A DNA stretch of 64,000 nt from JBNGOQ01 sp050589645 (GCF_050589645.1 NZ_JBNGOQ010000005.1:62001-126000); one strand, 5' to 3'. Shown: positions 17,536 through 27,192, numbered from the stretch's first letter. The notes: generated from the sequence alone by a model not told the origin. Numbers and translations: made by a program.

Positions 17536-17684
17536 GTTTTTTTGACTTTCCCACACTTATTGTAGGTAGGCGCTATTTTGGCCAAAAAAATGCGTTTGTA
17601 TATCGTTTCTTGGAACTATTTTCAGAATTTCTGAAAATTCCTTGAATCGTGCACCAAAAATTTTAACAACGCCTTGGATTTTCT

Positions 17685-17692
17685 TAAATTTG
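17685..17692 (+). promoter_or_regulatory. -7 box for aconitase
   Basis: TAAATTTG matches TAnnTTTG exactly, 31 bases before the aconitase ATG. The -33 region (TTTT) is a poor match to TTG. The 188-bp gap after the MoxR gene supports a separate promoter. Confidence 0.4.
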
Positions 17693-17723
17693 AGGATTGC
17701 ATAACCCATAAAAACACAAGATA

Positions 17724-19991
17724 ATGGCATTTGATATCGACATGATAAAAGAGGTTTACGCGAACATGGCCGAACGGGTCGACAAGGCACGTGAGATTGT
17801 TGGCAGACCGCTTACCCTTTCCGAGAAAGTTTTGTACGCCCATTTGTGGGACGGCAATCCAACAAGGGCATTTACAAGAGGTAAGGACTATGTCGATTTT
17901 GCACCAGATCGCATCGCTTGTCAAGACGCGACTGCACAGATGGCCCTATTGCAGTTCATGCAGGCGGGCAAGTCAAAGGTGGCCGTGCCCACCACCGTGC
18001 ATTGCGATCATTTGATACAGGCAAAAAGTGGTGCCGTGGCAGATCTGAAGACGGCTAACAGCACCAGCGCAGAGGTATTCGATTTTTTGGAATCCGTGTC
18101 CAATAAATACGGCATCGGTTTTTGGAAACCCGGGGCCGGGATTATCCACCAAGTAGTATTGGAAAATTACGCCTTTCCGGGAGGAATGATGATCGGTACG
18201 GACTCCCATACCGTAAATGCAGGCGGATTGGGCATGGTGGCCATAGGTGTAGGGGGTGCAGATGCGGTAGATGTTATGGCCGGAATGGCCTGGGAATTAA
18301 AGTTCCCCAAACTCATAGGGGTGAAACTGACCGGAAAAATTTCCGGGTGGACCTCCGCCAAGGATGTCATCCTAAAAGTGGCGGGTATCCTTACTGTAAA
18401 AGGGGGTACGGGCGCCATTATCGAATATTTTGGAGAAGGGGCCAAAAATTTGTCCTGTACAGGAAAAGGGACTATCTGTAACATGGGTGCGGAAGTGGGT
18501 GCAACTACCTCTACTTTTGGGTACGATGATTCCATGGAACGCTATTTAAGGGCTACCGATAGGAACGGTGTTGCGGATGCCGCCAATGAGGTGAAGGAGC
18601 ATTTAACCGCCGATCCTGAGGTGTACGCCAATCCGGAGCCTTATTTTGATGAACTCATTGAAATTAATCTGGATGAGTTAAGACCGCATTTGAATGGCCC
18701 ATTTACGCCTGATCTGGCCACTCCGGTCGGGGAATTGGGCGCCAAGGCCAGGGAGAACGATTGGCCCATAAACGTAGACTGGGGACTTATCGGTTCCTGC
18801 ACCAACTCCTCTTATGAGGACCTTACAAGGGCAGCGTCCATTGCAGAACAGGCCGTGGCAAAGAAAATCAAACCAAAATCCGATTTTGGTATCAATCCAG
18901 GATCCGAACAAATACGTTATACCGCTGAGCGCGATGGCTTATTACAGATATTTGAGAATCTAGGGGCCACCATTTTTACCAACGCATGTGGACCTTGCAT
19001 CGGCCAATGGGACCGTAGTGATTTAAAAGGTGAAGAAAAAAACACCATTGTGCATTCCTTTAACCGTAATTTCTCCAAAAGGGCAGACGGCAACCCAAAT
19101 ACACACGCTTTTGTGGGATCTCCCGAAATGGTCGCGGCCATTGCAATTTCCGGAAAACTGGATTTTGATCCCATGAACGATACTTTGATCAATGAAGAGG
19201 GCGAAGCGGTAAAACTCGATGAACCAATGGGCATAGAACTTCCACCAAAGGGGTTTGAAGTAGAGGATGCCGGTTATTTGGAACCCATGGAAGATGGCAG
19301 CGGTGTTGTGGTAAAGGTAAGTCCGTCTTCAGAGCGCTTACAGTTGTTGGAACCTTTTGTTCCCATGTCGCCGGAAAGTCTACAAGGAATGAAACTGCTG
19401 ATCAAAGCTTTTGGCAAGTGTACTACGGACCATATTTCCATGGCGGGCCCGTGGTTGCGTTTCCGGGGCCATTTGGACAATATAGCCAACAATACCCTGA
19501 TAGGCGCCGTAAATGCTTTTAACAAGAAGACCAATTTCGTGAAGAACCAACTTACCGGGGAATACGGCGGTGTACCCGATACCCAGCGTGCTTATAAAGC
19601 AGCGGGTATAAAATCGATTGTCGTTGGAGATCACAATTACGGGGAAGGGTCTTCCCGTGAGCATGCGGCAATGCAACCCAGGCACTTGGGAGTGGCCGCG
19701 GTCTTGGTCAAGTCCTTTGCCAGAATCCATGAGACCAACCTTAAAAAGCAAGGGATGCTGGGACTGACATTTGCGAATGAAAGTGATTACGACCTGATCC
19801 AGGAAGACGATACCTTCAATTTTGTGGATATCGCCAACTTTGCACCGAACATCCCGTTAACCATAGAGGTGGTACATTCGGATGGTAGTAAAGACCTTAT
19901 AAAAGCAAACCATACCTATAATGGATCACAAATTGAATGGTTCATGGAAGGTTCGGCGCTGAACGTCATAAAAAGGGAAAATGCCGTTTAG
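17724..19991 (+). CDS. acn: Aconitate hydratase
   Basis: 755-residue [4Fe-4S] enzyme converting citrate to isocitrate in the TCA cycle. Cluster ligands are visible in GSCTNSSYED and NACGPCIGQW; the swivel domain near the C-terminus carries GDHNYGEGSSREHAA. Length and motif spacing fit the mitochondrial-type aconitase found in Bacteroidota. It stands alone: a 188-bp gap lies upstream and a strong terminator follows. Confidence 0.96.
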   Translation: MAFDIDMIKEVYANMAERVDKAREIVGRPLTLSEKVLYAHLWDGNPTRAFTRGKDYVDFAPDRIACQDATAQMALLQFMQAGKSKVAVPTTVHCDHLIQAKSGAVADLKTANSTSAEVFDFLESVSNKYGIGFWKPGAGIIHQVVLENYAFPGGMMIGTDSHTVNAGGLGMVAIGVGGADAVDVMAGMAWELKFPKLIGVKLTGKISGWTSAKDVILKVAGILTVKGGTGAIIEYFGEGAKNLSCTGKGTICNMGAEVGATTSTFGYDDSMERYLRATDRNGVADAANEVKEHLTADPEVYANPEPYFDELIEINLDELRPHLNGPFTPDLATPVGELGAKARENDWPINVDWGLIGSCTNSSYEDLTRAASIAEQAVAKKIKPKSDFGINPGSEQIRYTAERDGLLQIFENLGATIFTNACGPCIGQWDRSDLKGEEKNTIVHSFNRNFSKRADGNPNTHAFVGSPEMVAAIAISGKLDFDPMNDTLINEEGEAVKLDEPMGIELPPKGFEVEDAGYLEPMEDGSGVVVKVSPSSERLQLLEPFVPMSPESLQGMKLLIKAFGKCTTDHISMAGPWLRFRGHLDNIANNTLIGAVNAFNKKTNFVKNQLTGEYGGVPDTQRAYKAAGIKSIVVGDHNYGEGSSREHAAMQPRHLGVAAVLVKSFARIHETNLKKQGMLGLTFANESDYDLIQEDDTFNFVDIANFAPNIPLTIEVVHSDGSKDLIKANHTYNGSQIEWFMEGSALNVIKRENAV

Positions 19992-20012
19992 GCCCCAAAT
20001 GAAATAGTTGAT

Positions 20013-20042
20013 AAAAACTCCTGATTGTCCTCAGGAGTTTTT
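20013..20042 (+). terminator. Rho-independent terminator after aconitase
   Basis: A 12-bp perfect stem (AAAAACTCCTGA / TCAGGAGTTTTT) with a six-base loop, 22 bases after the aconitase stop. It ends in a T run on the plus strand, and the A run at its 5' side makes it usable from the other strand too. Confidence 0.88.
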
Positions 20043-20065
20043 AGTTTATAACAAACTCCCGAAAA

Positions 20066-20632
20066 ATGAAAATCAGTAAAAAAACGGTTTTAAATATCTT
20101 GCTCATCGGCTTTGTGGTGTCTTTTTTTGTTACCCCTTTAGGCTATTACGGCAAGGTTTGGTTAAATAAGTTGTTCTCATTCAGTCCGGCCCCTACCTCA
20201 GAGGTGAACAGGTCGCAGATTACGGATTACGACTGGAAGCTCAAGGATGCAGAATGGAATTTCTTTAACTTTGAAAGGTCCAGGGGCAAGGTAGTCTTCA
20301 TTAACCTATGGGCCTCATGGCGACTGCCCTGTGTGGCAGAGCTGCAGAGCATACAGGAGTTCTATAATGCCTATGGCGATAAGATCGATTTTTATATCAT
20401 CACAAACGAGGAGAGGCCACCGGTGGAGGCCTTCATGGAAGAGCACAAATTTACCTTTCCGGTAACCTACCTTATTATCGGGGAGAAAATGCCCATAAAC
20501 CCGGAAGAGGTACCTTCGTCCTACCTGATCGATAAAAATGGGGCCATTGTGATCCACAAGGAAAAGGGTATTGCCGATTGGGACAACGGGAAGATCTACG
20601 ACTTGGTAGACAACTTATTGGCAACACAATGA
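20066..20632 (+). CDS. TlpA-like thioredoxin-fold protein lacking the CxxC pair
   Basis: 188 residues, membrane-anchored by an N-terminal helix (NILLIGFVVSFFVTPLGYY) with a periplasmic thioredoxin fold. Where TlpA proteins have WCxPC this one has WASWRLPC: the first Cys is Arg, leaving only the resolving Cys, so ordinary disulfide exchange is not expected. The cis-proline region (PSSYLIDKNG) is kept. It is paired with the next gene, an intact TlpA-like protein, by an ATGA overlap; they are similar along their whole length and arose by tandem duplication. It may be a regulator or scaffold of its neighbour. Confidence 0.83.
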   Translation: MKISKKTVLNILLIGFVVSFFVTPLGYYGKVWLNKLFSFSPAPTSEVNRSQITDYDWKLKDAEWNFFNFERSRGKVVFINLWASWRLPCVAELQSIQEFYNAYGDKIDFYIITNEERPPVEAFMEEHKFTFPVTYLIIGEKMPINPEEVPSSYLIDKNGAIVIHKEKGIADWDNGKIYDLVDNLLATQ

Positions 20633-21198
20633 CGATAACACGAAACAAGCTGTTGGATGGCCTGTTAATCCTGTTGCTCATCCTTTTTCTTTTTACTCCG
20701 GTAGGATTTCATATAAAGGTACAAGTAAACAAATGGTTTTCCTTTAGCCCTACACAGCTTGCCCAAAAAGATCAGAAAAGCCTTGCCTCCTATGATTGGC
20801 AACTTTTGGATATGGAGGGACGCCGGTTTAATTTTGGGGAAACGCGGGGAAAAGTTGTGATAGTCAATTTTTGGGCCACCTGGTGCCCGCCCTGTGTAGC
20901 GGAAATGCCTTCCTTTCAACAGCTTTATGAGGTCTATGGGAACAAGGTGCAGTTTATCTTTTATGCGAATGACGAGGCAGCTCGGGTACAATCGTTCTTG
21001 AACAAAAAAAAGTACAGCTTTCCGGTATACCTGTCCGGTACCAGGACTCCGATCGAACTGGAACACCCCAGTATTCCTACCACGTATATCATAGATGCTC
21101 AAGGGAACATTGTACTGAAGGAGGTGGGTGCCGCCGACTGGGACAGTCAAACGGTCTATGAGCTGTTGGATCGTTTACTGATGGAACAGGGCATCTGA
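20629..21198 (+). CDS. TlpA-like thioredoxin/disulfide reductase
   Basis: 189 residues with one N-terminal membrane helix (LLDGLLILLLILFLFTPVG) and a periplasmic thioredoxin domain. The redox motif is complete: NFWATWCPPCVAEMP. The cis-proline is in IPTTYIIDAQG. The start ATG overlaps the stop of the upstream paralog (ATGA), which decides this start over upstream in-frame codons. Likely reduces periplasmic cysteines, for example in cytochrome assembly, but the target is not shown. Confidence 0.88.
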   Translation: MTITRNKLLDGLLILLLILFLFTPVGFHIKVQVNKWFSFSPTQLAQKDQKSLASYDWQLLDMEGRRFNFGETRGKVVIVNFWATWCPPCVAEMPSFQQLYEVYGNKVQFIFYANDEAARVQSFLNKKKYSFPVYLSGTRTPIELEHPSIPTTYIIDAQGNIVLKEVGAADWDSQTVYELLDRLLMEQGI

Positions 21199-21651
21199 TC
21201 AGCGCTGCTTAAAATATTTGAACGGGACAAAGAGCATACCAAAGCATTCCCCGTCTTTTTTTCCAAGTTTTTTGTGATGTATTTTGTGTGCCCTTCGTAC
21301 ACCACGGGCATACCAATTATTGGCATTTCTGAATAGTTTAAAACGTTGGTGGATAAAGATGTCGTGCACTGTAAAATAAGCGGCCCCATAGGCCATAATT
21401 CCAAAACCTAAGGGCCATCCATACCAAAAATCAGTATTTGCCCCCGCATAGAAAAACGACATGCTGACCACGGCGTAGAAAATAAAAAAGGCATCGTTTC
21501 GCTCAAACCAAGAGTCATGGTCCTTTTTGTGGTGGTCCTTGTGCAGGTTCCAAAGAAAACCGTGCATGATATATTTATGGGTAAACCAGGCCATGAACTC
21601 CATGAAGCAGAATACCCCGATAAAAATAGCGATCCAAAGAAAAACCTTCAT
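21199..21651 (-). CDS. crtZ: Beta-carotene hydroxylase
   Basis: 150-residue non-heme di-iron membrane hydroxylase that adds 3-hydroxyl groups to beta-carotene giving zeaxanthin. The histidine clusters are in order: HKYIMHG, HKDHHKKDH, HDIFIHQRF, RRAHKIHHKK. Length is slightly under the usual 160-170. It is the last gene of the carotenoid group, one base after crtB's end region, and ends against the convergent TlpA gene with no gap. Confidence 0.92.
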   Translation of the reverse strand: MKVFLWIAIFIGVFCFMEFMAWFTHKYIMHGFLWNLHKDHHKKDHDSWFERNDAFFIFYAVVSMSFFYAGANTDFWYGWPLGFGIMAYGAAYFTVHDIFIHQRFKLFRNANNWYARGVRRAHKIHHKKLGKKDGECFGMLFVPFKYFKQR

Positions 21652-21652
21652 A

Positions 21653-22492
21653 TTATACCAATTGTAGTTTATAATTCACATAGGACTTGGCGAGCAGTCC
21701 AAATTTTTGGTAATTCGGTACCCGAATACGAGTGTTCCTAATTTCCAAGGGCGGGGTGTTCTTTAGTTTTTGCAATAACTTTGAGTAGTACTTATAGGCG
21801 GTATACACGCCAAATTTGGCTTCATTTGGCAACTTTACTATCCCGGAATAGCCCAATGCAAAATCGGACTCAATTTCGTCTACAATCCTTTTTTTGGAAG
21901 CTTCATCGAGTTCCATCAGGTTGGTGTTGGGGAAATAGGTGCGATTCAGATCCTCGAAATCCTCCTTAAGATCTCTCAAGAAGTTCACTTTTTGGAAGGC
22001 AGATCCCAAGGCCATGGCAGCATCCTTAAGTTCACCATATTTTTCGGTATCTCCTTTAACAAAGACCCGTAAGCACATTAGGCCCACTACATCCGCGGAG
22101 CCGTAGATATATTCCTTGTACTCCTCCTCGGTCTTGTAGACCGTTTTAACCAAATCCATTCGCATACTTTTCATAAAAGAGGCCACGAGATGGTGTGGGA
22201 TATCGTATTTGTGATAAGTGTGCTGAAAGGCGTTCAGAATCGGATTGAGACTGATCTTGGCCTCCAGCGCTTTCTCCATGTCTTTTTCAAAATTGTTGAA
22301 GAGGGTGGTTTTATCATAGGCATGGAAAGTATCCACGATTTCATCGGCAAAGCGCACAAAGCCATATATATTATATACATCGTTCCGTATGGAAGCGTCC
22401 AACATTCTTGTGGCAAGGGCAAAGGAGGTACTGTAGGATTCTGTGACAATTCTGCTACAGTTCTGGGAAACAGCATCAAAAATAGCTTTCAT
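21653..22492 (-). CDS. crtB: Phytoene synthase
   Basis: 279-residue squalene/phytoene synthase that condenses two GGPP molecules to phytoene. The two Asp-rich motifs are visible as VRFADEIVD (first) and NFLRDLKEDFED (second). YSTSFALATRML near the start is also typical. It starts three bases downstream of crtI and is followed at once by crtZ, forming one operon. GGPP synthase and lycopene cyclase are not in the window. Confidence 0.94.
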   Translation of the reverse strand: MKAIFDAVSQNCSRIVTESYSTSFALATRMLDASIRNDVYNIYGFVRFADEIVDTFHAYDKTTLFNNFEKDMEKALEAKISLNPILNAFQHTYHKYDIPHHLVASFMKSMRMDLVKTVYKTEEEYKEYIYGSADVVGLMCLRVFVKGDTEKYGELKDAAMALGSAFQKVNFLRDLKEDFEDLNRTYFPNTNLMELDEASKKRIVDEIESDFALGYSGIVKLPNEAKFGVYTAYKYYSKLLQKLKNTPPLEIRNTRIRVPNYQKFGLLAKSYVNYKLQLV

Positions 22493-22495
22493 CTC

Positions 22496-23959
22496 TTAAG
22501 TATTAATGGTTTTTGCAATTAACCCTGACACCAATTTACCAGAAATCAATGAAGGGGGAACTCCGGGACCCGGTACGGTCAGTTGTCCGGTAAAGAAGAG
22601 ATTCTTTACTTTCTTACTTTGTAATTTGGGCCTAAGAAATGCAGTCTGGGATAGGGTGTTGGCCATACCGTATGCATTCCCTTTATAGGAGTTGTACTGT
22701 TCTACAAAGTCATTTACACAGAAGGACTCCTTAAATATAATACTATTTCTTACATCCTGGTCCGTTCTTTTCTCGAATCTTTCCAAAATCATAGCGAAAT
22801 ATTGGTCCCTAAGTTCATCGGTATCGGCAAGCCCTGGAGCTATGGGAATTAAGAAAAACCCTGTTTCACAACCGTTTGGGGCCATGGTGGAATCGGTGAT
22901 GGAAGGAAAATTAGCATAAAAAAGTGGGTTTTTAGGCCATTGGGGATTGTCATATATTTCTTGGGCGTGTAGGTCAAAATCGGTGTCGAAGAACAGATTA
23001 TGATGCTCAATATTTTTCAACTTCCTGTCAAAACCTACGTAGAACAGTAGGGAGGAGGGAGCAAAGGTCTTCTTTTCCCAATAGGCGGGTGAATGTTGCC
23101 TATATTTTTGGTCCAATAAGGTCTCGGTATGGTGATAATCGGCCCCGCTAAGCACCGCATCGGCAGTTATCCTATCCCCATTGCAAACAACACCTATGGC
23201 CTCGCCATCTTCAATAAGGACTTTTTCTACCGGGCTATGGGTATGCAACTGTACTCCCAGTTCTTTGGACAGATTACCCATGGCCTCTACAATCCGATAC
23301 ATCCCACCACGGGGATGCCAAGTACCCAGTCCAAAATCTGCAAAGTTCATAAAGCTGTAGAATGCCGGGGTTTTACTGGGTTTGGCTCCTAAAAAAAGCA
23401 CGGGAAACTCCAATATGGAAATCAACTTCGGATTGTTGAATTTTTTGCGTACCTCCGAACTAATGGTCCTAAAAAATTGGCCCAGTTGCAGCACAGTTTC
23501 CTTGGTGATCAGTTCAAAAGGTGAAATACCGGGCCTTAGCACAATTTTGTTCATGGCAATGGCATAGTTCTTCTGGGCCCTCAGGATAAATTTTCTTAAA
23601 TAAGCAGAACTCCCTTTTTCTATTCGCTCAAACTCCTCACAAATTTTGTCCATACTATCGCCTATGGTGACCACCTCATCAGAAAAGACAATTTTGTAGG
23701 CCGGGTTAAGTTTGTCCAATAGGTAGTAATCCGAACGTGTTTTTCCGAAATCATGGAAAAACTTCTCAAAAATATCGGGCATCCAATACCAGCTGGGGCC
23801 CATATCAAAGGTAAAACCGTTTCTTTTTAATTGTCGTGCCCTACCGCCAAGCGTATCGTTTTTTTCATAGAGGGAAACCTGGTATCCCATTTTTGCCAGA
23901 TAGCAGGAAGCGGACAAAGAGGAAAATCCGGAGCCGATTACGATGATTTTTTTATTCAT
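22496..23959 (-). CDS. crtI: Phytoene desaturase
   Basis: 487-residue FAD enzyme that converts phytoene to lycopene. N-terminal dinucleotide fold IIVIGSGFSSLSASCYLAKMG; then GGRARQLKRNGFTFDMGPSWY, as in CrtI; the C-terminal FAD segment is TGQLTVPGPGVPPSLISGKLV. First structural gene of the carotenoid operon, 43 bases downstream of a CarH-like regulator on the same strand. Confidence 0.95.
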   Translation of the reverse strand: MNKKIIVIGSGFSSLSASCYLAKMGYQVSLYEKNDTLGGRARQLKRNGFTFDMGPSWYWMPDIFEKFFHDFGKTRSDYYLLDKLNPAYKIVFSDEVVTIGDSMDKICEEFERIEKGSSAYLRKFILRAQKNYAIAMNKIVLRPGISPFELITKETVLQLGQFFRTISSEVRKKFNNPKLISILEFPVLFLGAKPSKTPAFYSFMNFADFGLGTWHPRGGMYRIVEAMGNLSKELGVQLHTHSPVEKVLIEDGEAIGVVCNGDRITADAVLSGADYHHTETLLDQKYRQHSPAYWEKKTFAPSSLLFYVGFDRKLKNIEHHNLFFDTDFDLHAQEIYDNPQWPKNPLFYANFPSITDSTMAPNGCETGFFLIPIAPGLADTDELRDQYFAMILERFEKRTDQDVRNSIIFKESFCVNDFVEQYNSYKGNAYGMANTLSQTAFLRPKLQSKKVKNLFFTGQLTVPGPGVPPSLISGKLVSGLIAKTINT

Positions 23960-24002
23960 AGTGCATATTAAGTATGGGTTGGGGCGTATACAAACTTGCT
24001 AA

Positions 24003-24902
24003 TCACAGCGCGGATACCAGTTCGCCAATGGAATCAAAGGTCCTAATGGAGGAGGGGAGGCCGTTCTGGGAAAAATGTTGCACCTGATGCCCCAAGACCC
24101 ACAGCTTGTAATTTCCATTGCTATTGATGGATGTGGTAAAATCCTTGACATATCGATCCAATTTATCCTTGCTGGGCTCTACCGTAAAATAGGACAGGAA
24201 ATGAAGGCGGTCATAGTATTTTCTTAAGTCCACTAAACTTTCTATAGGGACGGTCTGGCCAAGGTATATCGTTTTATAACCTCTTAGGATAATCTCGTAA
24301 TTTACGAACAGCAGACCTATCTCATGGATTTCATTCTCCGGGAGGAATAATACAAAAGTCTTCTCTTTTTTTGTAGGTTCCAGTATCTGTAGCTTTTCCG
24401 TGTTGATTACTATTTTTTGCTTAATGAGCCCTGTAATAAAATGTTCATGGGCCGGACTTATGGTATCTGTTTGCCATAAAAGGCCCAATTCGTTGAGCAA
24501 GGGAACAAAAACATCGGTAAAAATATCCCGAAACGAGTATTCGGACAGCAGGCCGTTATAGGTGTTGAAGAACAAGGTCTGATCAAAATTGATCATGGCC
24601 AGTTTAAAGGCGTTTATCGCATGGTTTTTTACACTGTGCTTGGCCACAATCTCACGAACCATAAGGGGAATGTCCTTTTCCGGAATCTTGGCAATTTTGG
24701 AAATTTTGTACCCGTTGTTGTAGAGCAGGGTTACGTTCAAAAGTTTCTGCAGACTGCTAATACTGTAGGTCCTTATGTTGGTGGCTGTTCTTTCGGGCGA
24801 TAGGAGATTGTATCTTTTTTCCCAGATTCGTATGGTATGGGCTTTGATTCCGGACAGGTTCTCCAAGTCCCTAATGCTGAAAAATTTTTTTACATTGTTC
24901 AT
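24003..24902 (-). CDS. MerR-family regulator with light-sensing B12 domain (CarH-like)
   Basis: About 299 residues. N-terminal MerR helix-turn-helix (FFSIRDLENLSGIKAHTIRIW) then a four-helix and a Rossmann-like cobalamin module. Two CarH hallmarks are present, numbering from ATG 24902: W143-x9-E153-H154 in LLWQTDTISPAHEHF, which contacts adenosylcobalamin's upper face, and E191-x-H193-x-x-G196 in NEIHEIG, which gives the lower axial histidine. In the CarH family adenosylcobalamin in the dark makes a DNA-bound tetramer that represses carotenoid genes, and light breaks it. The position directly before crtI-crtB-crtZ fits. An in-frame GTG (24911) is an alternative start. Confidence 0.88.
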   Translation of the reverse strand: MNNVKKFFSIRDLENLSGIKAHTIRIWEKRYNLLSPERTATNIRTYSISSLQKLLNVTLLYNNGYKISKIAKIPEKDIPLMVREIVAKHSVKNHAINAFKLAMINFDQTLFFNTYNGLLSEYSFRDIFTDVFVPLLNELGLLWQTDTISPAHEHFITGLIKQKIVINTEKLQILEPTKKEKTFVLFLPENEIHEIGLLFVNYEIILRGYKTIYLGQTVPIESLVDLRKYYDRLHFLSYFTVEPSKDKLDRYVKDFTTSINSNGNYKLWVLGHQVQHFSQNGLPSSIRTFDSIGELVSAL

Positions 24903-25205
24903 CTTTTTCACGAATATGTTAAACGAATCTACAATTTTAATTGCGGAAGGAAAAAAAACCGGACATCAAATTTCAGGAAAAATTACAGCATTCTTTATTT
25001 TTTGATAGAGAACGGCCAAGTTGGTACAAAGAGGTTAGGAGATATTTTGATATCTTTAGGTATCCAAGGATTTTACCTCTTTAGGGTAGAACGAACCAAG
25101 CGGAGGGAAAAGCTATCCCTAAAGACCTCAGATGGCGTTTCATACACCTTGCCCACAATGACAGCTGTTTCTGGGGACAGTGCTGTTGATAGAACCTCGG
25201 ATAAG

Positions 25206-25940
25206 ATGAAAAAATTTAGTAAAATGAGAAAAATTTTAATGCTGGCAGGGATAATCCTATGGATTACCGCGTGCAAACAGGAAAAGAAAAGAGATGTGGA
25301 GGCTTTAAGTACTCCGGAAGCCGAAACCGTGGAGGCCGAGTGGGTTACCCTGACCGATGTTTCGCAATGGCGCGGCTATAACCTGGATTCCCTTCCAAGC
25401 AATTGGTCCATAAAGGATGGGATTATTGAGTGTTATGGAAAAGCCGGTGATGTGGGCGGTGATATCATTTCCACCGAACAATATGACAATTTTGAACTTA
25501 GTTTGGAGTGGAAGATAAGTAAGGGGGGCAATAGCGGTATTTTTTATCATGTGGTAGAAGATACCATCTATCATTCTCCCTACCAGACCGGGCCGGAATA
25601 CCAACTGTTGGACGATGAGGGTTCTGAAGAACCTGCGGAGGACTGGCAGAAGGCAGGTGCCAATTATGCCATGCATGAGACCAATGAAAAGAAAAGTCTA
25701 AACCCCGTGGGCGAGTGGAATACCAGCAAGATCATTTTTGATAATGGCAAGGTGGAACATTGGCTTAATGGCCAAAAAATAGTAGTCTTTGACAAGTTTT
25801 CGGAAGATTGGAAGTTAAAAAGGAACAGTGGTAAATGGAACGATTATCCCGATTACGGCAAGTCCAATGTAGGCTATTTGGCCTTACAGGACCATGGTGC
25901 GGGCGTATGGTTCAGAAATGTAAGAGTTCGTCGGTTATAG
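25206..25940 (+). CDS. DUF1080 (3-keto-disaccharide hydrolase-type) lipoprotein
   Basis: 244-residue lipoprotein: signal ILMLAGIILWITAC with Cys lipidated, then one DUF1080 beta-sandwich domain (about residues 50-245) with the typical GGNSGIFYHVVED, GPEYQLLDDEG and WNDYPDYGKSNVGYLALQDHG blocks. Members of this group are now linked to 3-keto-glycoside cleavage and to laminarinase-like folds. The ATG at 25206 (or 25224) is taken because it starts the signal peptide; a longer open frame upstream is not protein-like. It is divergent from the CarH-like gene and convergent with the DadA-like gene. Confidence 0.85.
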   Translation: MKKFSKMRKILMLAGIILWITACKQEKKRDVEALSTPEAETVEAEWVTLTDVSQWRGYNLDSLPSNWSIKDGIIECYGKAGDVGGDIISTEQYDNFELSLEWKISKGGNSGIFYHVVEDTIYHSPYQTGPEYQLLDDEGSEEPAEDWQKAGANYAMHETNEKKSLNPVGEWNTSKIIFDNGKVEHWLNGQKIVVFDKFSEDWKLKRNSGKWNDYPDYGKSNVGYLALQDHGAGVWFRNVRVRRL

Positions 25941-25941
25941 G

Positions 25942-27192
25942 TCAAAACCTTCTTTCGGGATGAAACCCGTTGATGTTCATGGACAGTTTCTTACCGGAGA
26001 TAATTTCCGAAACCAATTTGCCGGTGGCGGGACCAAGGCTCCATCCCATCATGGCATGCCCGGTGGCAATGGTCAGGTTTTCAGGTTTTGAGGTCCTCCC
26101 GATATACGGTAATCCATCGGGGGAAACGGGCCGCAGGCCACAGAGGGCCTTTGATTGTTCCTGGGCCGTAATTTTGAGCTCTTCGTAGTAACTGCCCGCA
26201 GCCTTGGCAATGGCGGCCACTCTTTCCTTTCTAATTTTATGATTGATGCCCGATAGTTCCATAGTGCCTGCGAACCTGGTAAAACCCTTCATTGGGGTAA
26301 CGGCTACCTTAGCCTCCATTAGAATAGCCGGAAGCCTTACCGGTGTGGGTCTGCTTACGTTTATCCGATACCCCTTCCCCGCTTGTACATTGAGTCGTAG
26401 GTTTAGCCTTTTGGCCAGGTGCTGGCTCCATGAACCTGCTGCCAGGATCACTTCATCTGCCTTGTAGCTTCCTTTGTTGGACACTACATCCGAGATTTTT
26501 GTTCCCTTGAGCTGAAAATCGACCACTTCCTCATTGGTTTTAAATACAACACCTTGCATGGCCAGATAATGCTTCAAATTTTGCATGATTTCATTTGGCG
26601 AAGTATGGGCGTCGCATTGATAGTGTACCGCCCCCAGGATTTCCTGGTTCAAATTGGGTTGTAGTTCATTCAATTCCTTCACCGACAATTCCCGAACCTC
26701 CAAGCCTTCTTCCTTGGCCCTGTTGGCCACTTCCTTTTCGTGTTTTCCCTCTTTGATCGTCTTATAGAGCATCAACAGGCCCTTTTTTTCCAATTGAAAT
26801 TCTCCGAGTTTCCCCGAGTGGCGCATATCAAAATAAAGATCTCTGCTTAGCAGGTTGATGTCCTTGATCAAGGGAATGGCCTTTTCCACCTTCGCTTGGG
26901 TAGCGGAGGTATTGAAATACCAGGCCCACTTCAGAAAATCGAGACTGAGGCGTGGTTTCATATAGAAAGGACTGCTGCTGCTAAACATCCATTTGATTCC
27001 CTTGGCCATCATTCCCGGGGAGGCCAATGGGATAATATGGCTAGGGGTTAGATAACCTGCATTGACATAGGACGCGCCTCCATCCATATTGGACATGTCC
27101 ACTACGGTAACGCGATAACCTTCCTCAAGCAAATAATAAGCTGCGCTTAGGCCTATAATGCCCCCGCCGATTACGATACAATGTTTTCCCAT
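25942..27192 (-). CDS. FAD-dependent D-amino-acid dehydrogenase-like oxidoreductase
   Basis: 416-residue DAO-family flavoprotein. Dinucleotide-binding motif CIVIGGGIIGLSAAYYLLEEG at the start; further DadA-like blocks GGASYVNAGYLTPSHI, KGYRINV and the C-terminal ATGHAMMGWSLGPATGKLV. Probably oxidises D-amino acids (or a related imino acid such as hydroxyproline isomers) with electrons passed to the respiratory chain. No hydroxyproline or racemase genes are near, so the substrate stays open. Confidence 0.85.
   Translation of the reverse strand: MGKHCIVIGGGIIGLSAAYYLLEEGYRVTVVDMSNMDGGASYVNAGYLTPSHIIPLASPGMMAKGIKWMFSSSSPFYMKPRLSLDFLKWAWYFNTSATQAKVEKAIPLIKDINLLSRDLYFDMRHSGKLGEFQLEKKGLLMLYKTIKEGKHEKEVANRAKEEGLEVRELSVKELNELQPNLNQEILGAVHYQCDAHTSPNEIMQNLKHYLAMQGVVFKTNEEVVDFQLKGTKISDVVSNKGSYKADEVILAAGSWSQHLAKRLNLRLNVQAGKGYRINVSRPTPVRLPAILMEAKVAVTPMKGFTRFAGTMELSGINHKIRKERVAAIAKAAGSYYEELKITAQEQSKALCGLRPVSPDGLPYIGRTSKPENLTIATGHAMMGWSLGPATGKLVSEIISGKKLSMNINGFHPERRF

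Noticed and set aside
24837..25205. Upstream extension of the DUF1080 gene frame
   Set aside because: Runs through the promoter region of the CarH-like gene and would bury the lipoprotein signal; the start is placed at 25206.
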